DNA from: Sedimentibacter saalensis
GTDB lineage: Bacteria; Bacillota; Clostridia; Tissierellales; Sedimentibacteraceae
Direction of reading: 5' to 3'
Assembly: GCF_007830175.1 (NCBI RefSeq)
Contig: NZ_VLKH01000003.1
Location: 352,497 to 416,496 of the forward strand
DNA: 64,000 nucleotides
Shown: piece after piece, positions 61,259 to 64,000 of the stretch
Layout of the letters: every line of letters starts with the position of its first letter
How positions within the stretch are numbered: position 1 is the stretch's first letter
The notes under the pieces: model-generated
Database searches by the model: none
The model's input: only the letters and a program-made list of their open reading frames with translations
Told to the model about the DNA's origin: nothing
Program-made: the position numbers and the translations under genes

Positions 61259-62648
61259 TTTTCCCCTCCGTATTCTTTAATGTGTTAACTATATATTCGA
61301 GTTTTAAAAATCTGGATCCTTTTATGAGAATTGCACAGTCTTCGCTCATATATTTCTTCAGGTAATCTGTTGCTTCTTCCTTTGTGTCAAATTCGACAAT
61401 GCTTTTTATATTTGTGTTTTCCCTCGCACCCTTGGCCATGAACTTTGCTTCCTGTCCTATAGTTACAAGCTCATTAATTTTATGAGAAGCCAGATTTTTC
61501 CCAACATTGTAGTGCATGTCATGACTCATTTCCCTGTAGCCAAGCATATCCCCAAGCACTGTTATTTTATTTTTTGCATCTATAAGCTCAAATATATCAA
61601 GTGCCGCGCTTATGCTTACGGGATTTGATTTGTAGCAGTCGTTGAGTATAGTGCAGTCATTTATTTTTATAACTTCGTTTCTAAGTCCTGTTTTTTCAAT
61701 TCTTAAAAGTCCAAGGCGTATTTCTTCATCATTCATGCCAAGCTCTCTGGCAGCAAGTATTGCAGCCATTGAGTTTAACGCCTGGTGCTTTCCAAGCATT
61801 TCAACATGCAGCTCGCCTAGACTGTGGTCATTTACCTTGAAATTAATTCCTTCCATGCTTTCAGAAAAATCAGTCAAAAAAAGTGTGTTCTTTTCTTCAA
61901 GTCCGAATGTCTGCTTCCTTATGGATTCTTTTATTTTTGTTGAGTTTACTGTTCTTTCAATGAGCTCATCATCACCGAAATATATGAAAAGTCCGTTTTC
62001 CTTTATTCCTTCTGTAATTTCAAGTTTTGCCTTAGCAATTTCCTCAATTGAAGGAAAATTGTCTATGTGAACTAGTCCCACGCTTGTTATAATTCCTATA
62101 TCAGGCTGAACAAGGCGAGTCAGGAAGTCTATTTCTCCCTTTCTTTCCATACCCATTTCAATAACTGCTGCTTCACAGTCTTCGTCAAGGCTTAAAAGAG
62201 TGTAGGGAACTCCTATTTCTGTGTTGAAATTGCCCATGGTTTTTTGAGTTTTGAATTTCTGTGACAAAACTCCTGCAGTGATGTCTTTTGTGGAAGTCTT
62301 GCCATTGCTTCCTGTTACTCCTACTATTTTGGCCTTAAGAGTGTTTCTGTACCAAAGAGCCAGGTCCTGCAAAGCTTTTAAAGTGTCTTCAACCAGCAGC
62401 ACTGCAACATTTTCAGGCGGATTAGGCTCGTCCTTGTTCCACAAAGTTGCACATGCTCCCTTTTCAATGACATCATTTATGAATTTGTGACCGTTTACTG
62501 TCATCCCCTTTATGGGAACAAACAAATTGTTTTGTGATACTTTCCTTGAATCTATGCTAACACCTTCGATGAAGTCTTCCCCGCTAAAGTTTCCAGCGCA
62601 TTGTGCATTTAAAATGATTGCTGCTTCTTTTATCCTGATTTTTATCAT
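61251..62648 (-). CDS. murF: UDP-MurNAc-tripeptide--D-Ala-D-Ala ligase
   Basis: A 465-residue protein. DSRKVSQNNLFVPIKGMTVN is the N-terminal UDP-binding region, KIVGVTGSNGKTSTKDITAG the Mur-ligase P-loop, AVIEMGMERKGEIDFLTRLV and ILNDCYKSNPVSISAALDIF the MurF signatures. It adds D-Ala-D-Ala to the stem tripeptide. The downstream gene makes its dipeptide substrate. Confidence 0.95.
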   Translation of the reverse strand: MIKIRIKEAAIILNAQCAGNFSGEDFIEGVSIDSRKVSQNNLFVPIKGMTVNGHKFINDVIEKGACATLWNKDEPNPPENVAVLLVEDTLKALQDLALWYRNTLKAKIVGVTGSNGKTSTKDITAGVLSQKFKTQKTMGNFNTEIGVPYTLLSLDEDCEAAVIEMGMERKGEIDFLTRLVQPDIGIITSVGLVHIDNFPSIEEIAKAKLEITEGIKENGLFIYFGDDELIERTVNSTKIKESIRKQTFGLEEKNTLFLTDFSESMEGINFKVNDHSLGELHVEMLGKHQALNSMAAILAARELGMNDEEIRLGLLRIEKTGLRNEVIKINDCTILNDCYKSNPVSISAALDIFELIDAKNKITVLGDMLGYREMSHDMHYNVGKNLASHKINELVTIGQEAKFMAKGARENTNIKSIVEFDTKEEATDYLKKYMSEDCAILIKGSRFLKLEYIVNTLKNTEGKNE

Positions 62649-62755
62649 AGCAAACCTTCTTCTAATTATTAAAATTATGTAATACTTTTATACTTTAATC
62701 AATTAATTATATTGTAATTTCTATATTATTACAAGGGTAAAAAATTGTAAATACA

Positions 62756-62785
62756 TGATACTGTTTAAGTCTTTTGTGGTATAAT
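62756..62785 (+). promoter_or_regulatory. Possible promoter of the permease gene
   Basis: TATAAT at 62780-62785 with TGATAC 18 bases upstream; 31 bases to the ATG. Confidence 0.45.
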
Positions 62786-62815
62786 GTCCATTGTGATTAT
62801 TTAAGGGAGATTATT

Positions 62816-63928
62816 ATGAATGAATTTAAAAGAATAATAAAAAAAGAAGCCGTACTCTTCATATCATTACTTGCAGCAGCCGTATCAGCAGTCTTTGTAC
62901 CCCCTTCAGCCAAATATATTTCCTACATTGACTTCAAAGTGCTGGCAATACTTTTCTGTCTTATGACAATAGTGGCAGGCCTTAAGGAAATAGGGTTATT
63001 CAATGTTCTGGCACAGAAAATGACATCCGGCACCAGAAACACAAGGGGACTTTTTTTAAGCCTTGTGCTCATTTGTTTTTTCAGCTCCATGCTTATTACC
63101 AATGACGTTGCCCTCATAACTTTTGTTCCATTTTCAATTCTTGTTTTGACTGTCACTGCACAGACAGAACATCTCATAACAGTTACAGCAATGCAGACTG
63201 TTGCAGCAAACTTAGGAAGCATGCTCACGCCTGTTGGAAATCCGCAAAACCTTTATTTGTACTCATTTTATGACATGAAATCATTGGATTTTTTTAGGAT
63301 TACTCTTCCTGTAACCCTGGCGGGACTTGTTCTCATTCTATTTTTTTCGATTTTCGGAAAACGTGAAATGATAAATGTTGAATTTAGTCTCAAGGAAACT
63401 ATAAGCAGCAAAAAAAATCTTTATGCTTTTATTTTGCTGTTTGTACTCAGCCTGGCAGCAGTGTTCAGATTTGTGGATTATAAAATTGTTTTTGTAATTG
63501 TCCTTGTATCAGTACTTGTAATTGACAGGAGCCTGTTCAGCAAGGTTGATTACAGTCTTCTTGCAACATTTATTTTCTTCTTTGTGTTTACAGGAAACAT
63601 AGGAAACATTGAGCCGGTTAAAAATTATCTTTCCACGCTTATAAAGGGGCGTGAGATGCTGTTTTCTGTAATGCTCAGCCAAGTATTGAGCAATGTTCCA
63701 ACAGCAGTACTGCTTTCAAACTTTACTGTTGATTTCAAATCTTTGATTGTGGGAACAAACATAGGAGGCCTTGGGACTCTGGTTGCATCACTGGCAAGCC
63801 TCATTTCATACAAGCTCTATGTGCAGACTGAAAATGCAAAACCACTTAAATATTTAGGTGTATTCACATTGATTAATGCAGTGATGCTCATAATTCTCTT
63901 CATATTTTCATCAATGCTTGTGAATTAA
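62816..63928 (+). CDS. SLC13/ArsB-NhaD (IT superfamily) permease
   Basis: A 370-residue protein with about ten helices. FFSSMLITNDVALITFVPFS carries a TNDVA-type motif, NLGSMLTPVGNPQNLYLYSF the G-N-P-Q loop, and VLSNVPTAVLLSNFT the second half copy of the same signature, as in ArsB/NhaD-like and citrate/anion transporters. The ATG at 62816 follows AAGGGAG. Shorter than most ArsB (about 420); the substrate is unknown. Confidence 0.85.
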   Translation: MNEFKRIIKKEAVLFISLLAAAVSAVFVPPSAKYISYIDFKVLAILFCLMTIVAGLKEIGLFNVLAQKMTSGTRNTRGLFLSLVLICFFSSMLITNDVALITFVPFSILVLTVTAQTEHLITVTAMQTVAANLGSMLTPVGNPQNLYLYSFYDMKSLDFFRITLPVTLAGLVLILFFSIFGKREMINVEFSLKETISSKKNLYAFILLFVLSLAAVFRFVDYKIVFVIVLVSVLVIDRSLFSKVDYSLLATFIFFFVFTGNIGNIEPVKNYLSTLIKGREMLFSVMLSQVLSNVPTAVLLSNFTVDFKSLIVGTNIGGLGTLVASLASLISYKLYVQTENAKPLKYLGVFTLINAVMLIILFIFSSMLVN

Positions 63929-63944
63929 TACAATTAATATAAAA

Positions 63945-63972
63945 AGCGGGCGGACACAAGGTCCGCCCCTAC
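63945..63972 (+). repeat. Dispersed GC-rich repeat, copy 3
   Basis: GCGGGCGGACACAAG then GTCCGCCCCTACG, a self-complementary element similar to 55687 and 57873. Confidence 0.65.
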
Positions 63973-64000
63973 GCATCGATGAATGATGTCTTACATGAAT

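Overview
The window is AT-rich, low-GC Firmicutes DNA, most likely from an anaerobic clostridium. This is inferred from AGGAGG-type ribosome sites with ATG/GTG/TTG starts, a recR-ybaB-dnaX operon, an [FeFe]-hydrogenase-like sensor gene, a Kce-type beta-keto acid cleavage enzyme, GlpX, and lipoproteins with Gram-positive style lipoboxes. It splits into two very different halves.

Positions 1 to about 44,480 form an accessory array. Every gene I accept there is on the minus strand. Most are short (0.2-1 kb) and unrelated to their neighbours: at least 14 GNAT acetyltransferases, three SAM methyltransferases, P-loop kinases, a dihydrofolate reductase, a Nudix hydrolase, an aminoglycoside-phosphotransferase-like kinase, an LD-carboxypeptidase, a VOC protein, a DUF1697 protein, a carbamoyltransferase, zinc-ribbon proteins and many tiny membrane proteins. 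Between them recurs an imperfectly palindromic element of about 50 bp, here called repeat A (core close to TACTGATGCGACGCTAAAT, arms close to TTCGCATTATA and ATAATGCGAAC), with about 27 recognisable copies. Repeat A usually follows a stop codon. A second 3'-flank family (repeat B, four copies) abuts the stop codons of unrelated genes, and a third element (repeat C, three copies) carries GTTGA/TCAAC arms. Neither A, B nor C occurs beyond 44.53 kb. This looks like an integron-type gene-cassette array without an integrase in view, but the repeat does not match the canonical attC core, so the mechanism is open. The array is decaying: genes with single in-frame stops, single-base frameshifts, truncations, chimeras and fragments are common. 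A 270-bp unit encoding a 42-residue membrane peptide occurs twice, at 31.8 and 37.3 kb.

Positions 24.4-31.0 kb interrupt the array with larger genes and no repeat A: a PAS-GGDEF diguanylate cyclase, a GGDEF-EAL protein, a methyl-accepting chemotaxis protein and a glutaminase.

Positions 44.6-64 kb are conventional chromosome: recR, ybaB and dnaX in an operon; an MFS transporter; a PurM-like protein; rpmE and rho; a three-gene putative H2-sensing operon (2Fe-2S protein, HydS-like [FeFe]-hydrogenase homologue with FeS and PAS domains, SpoIIE-type PP2C phosphatase); a secreted amidohydrolase with a C-terminal copper-amine-oxidase-like domain; glpX; kce; ddl and murF in an operon; and an ion-transporter-family permease. 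Two other families of dispersed GC-rich repeats occur here, one of them sitting inside the loop of a terminator hairpin.

No tRNA, rRNA, CRISPR array, transposase, phage module or integrase was recognised.
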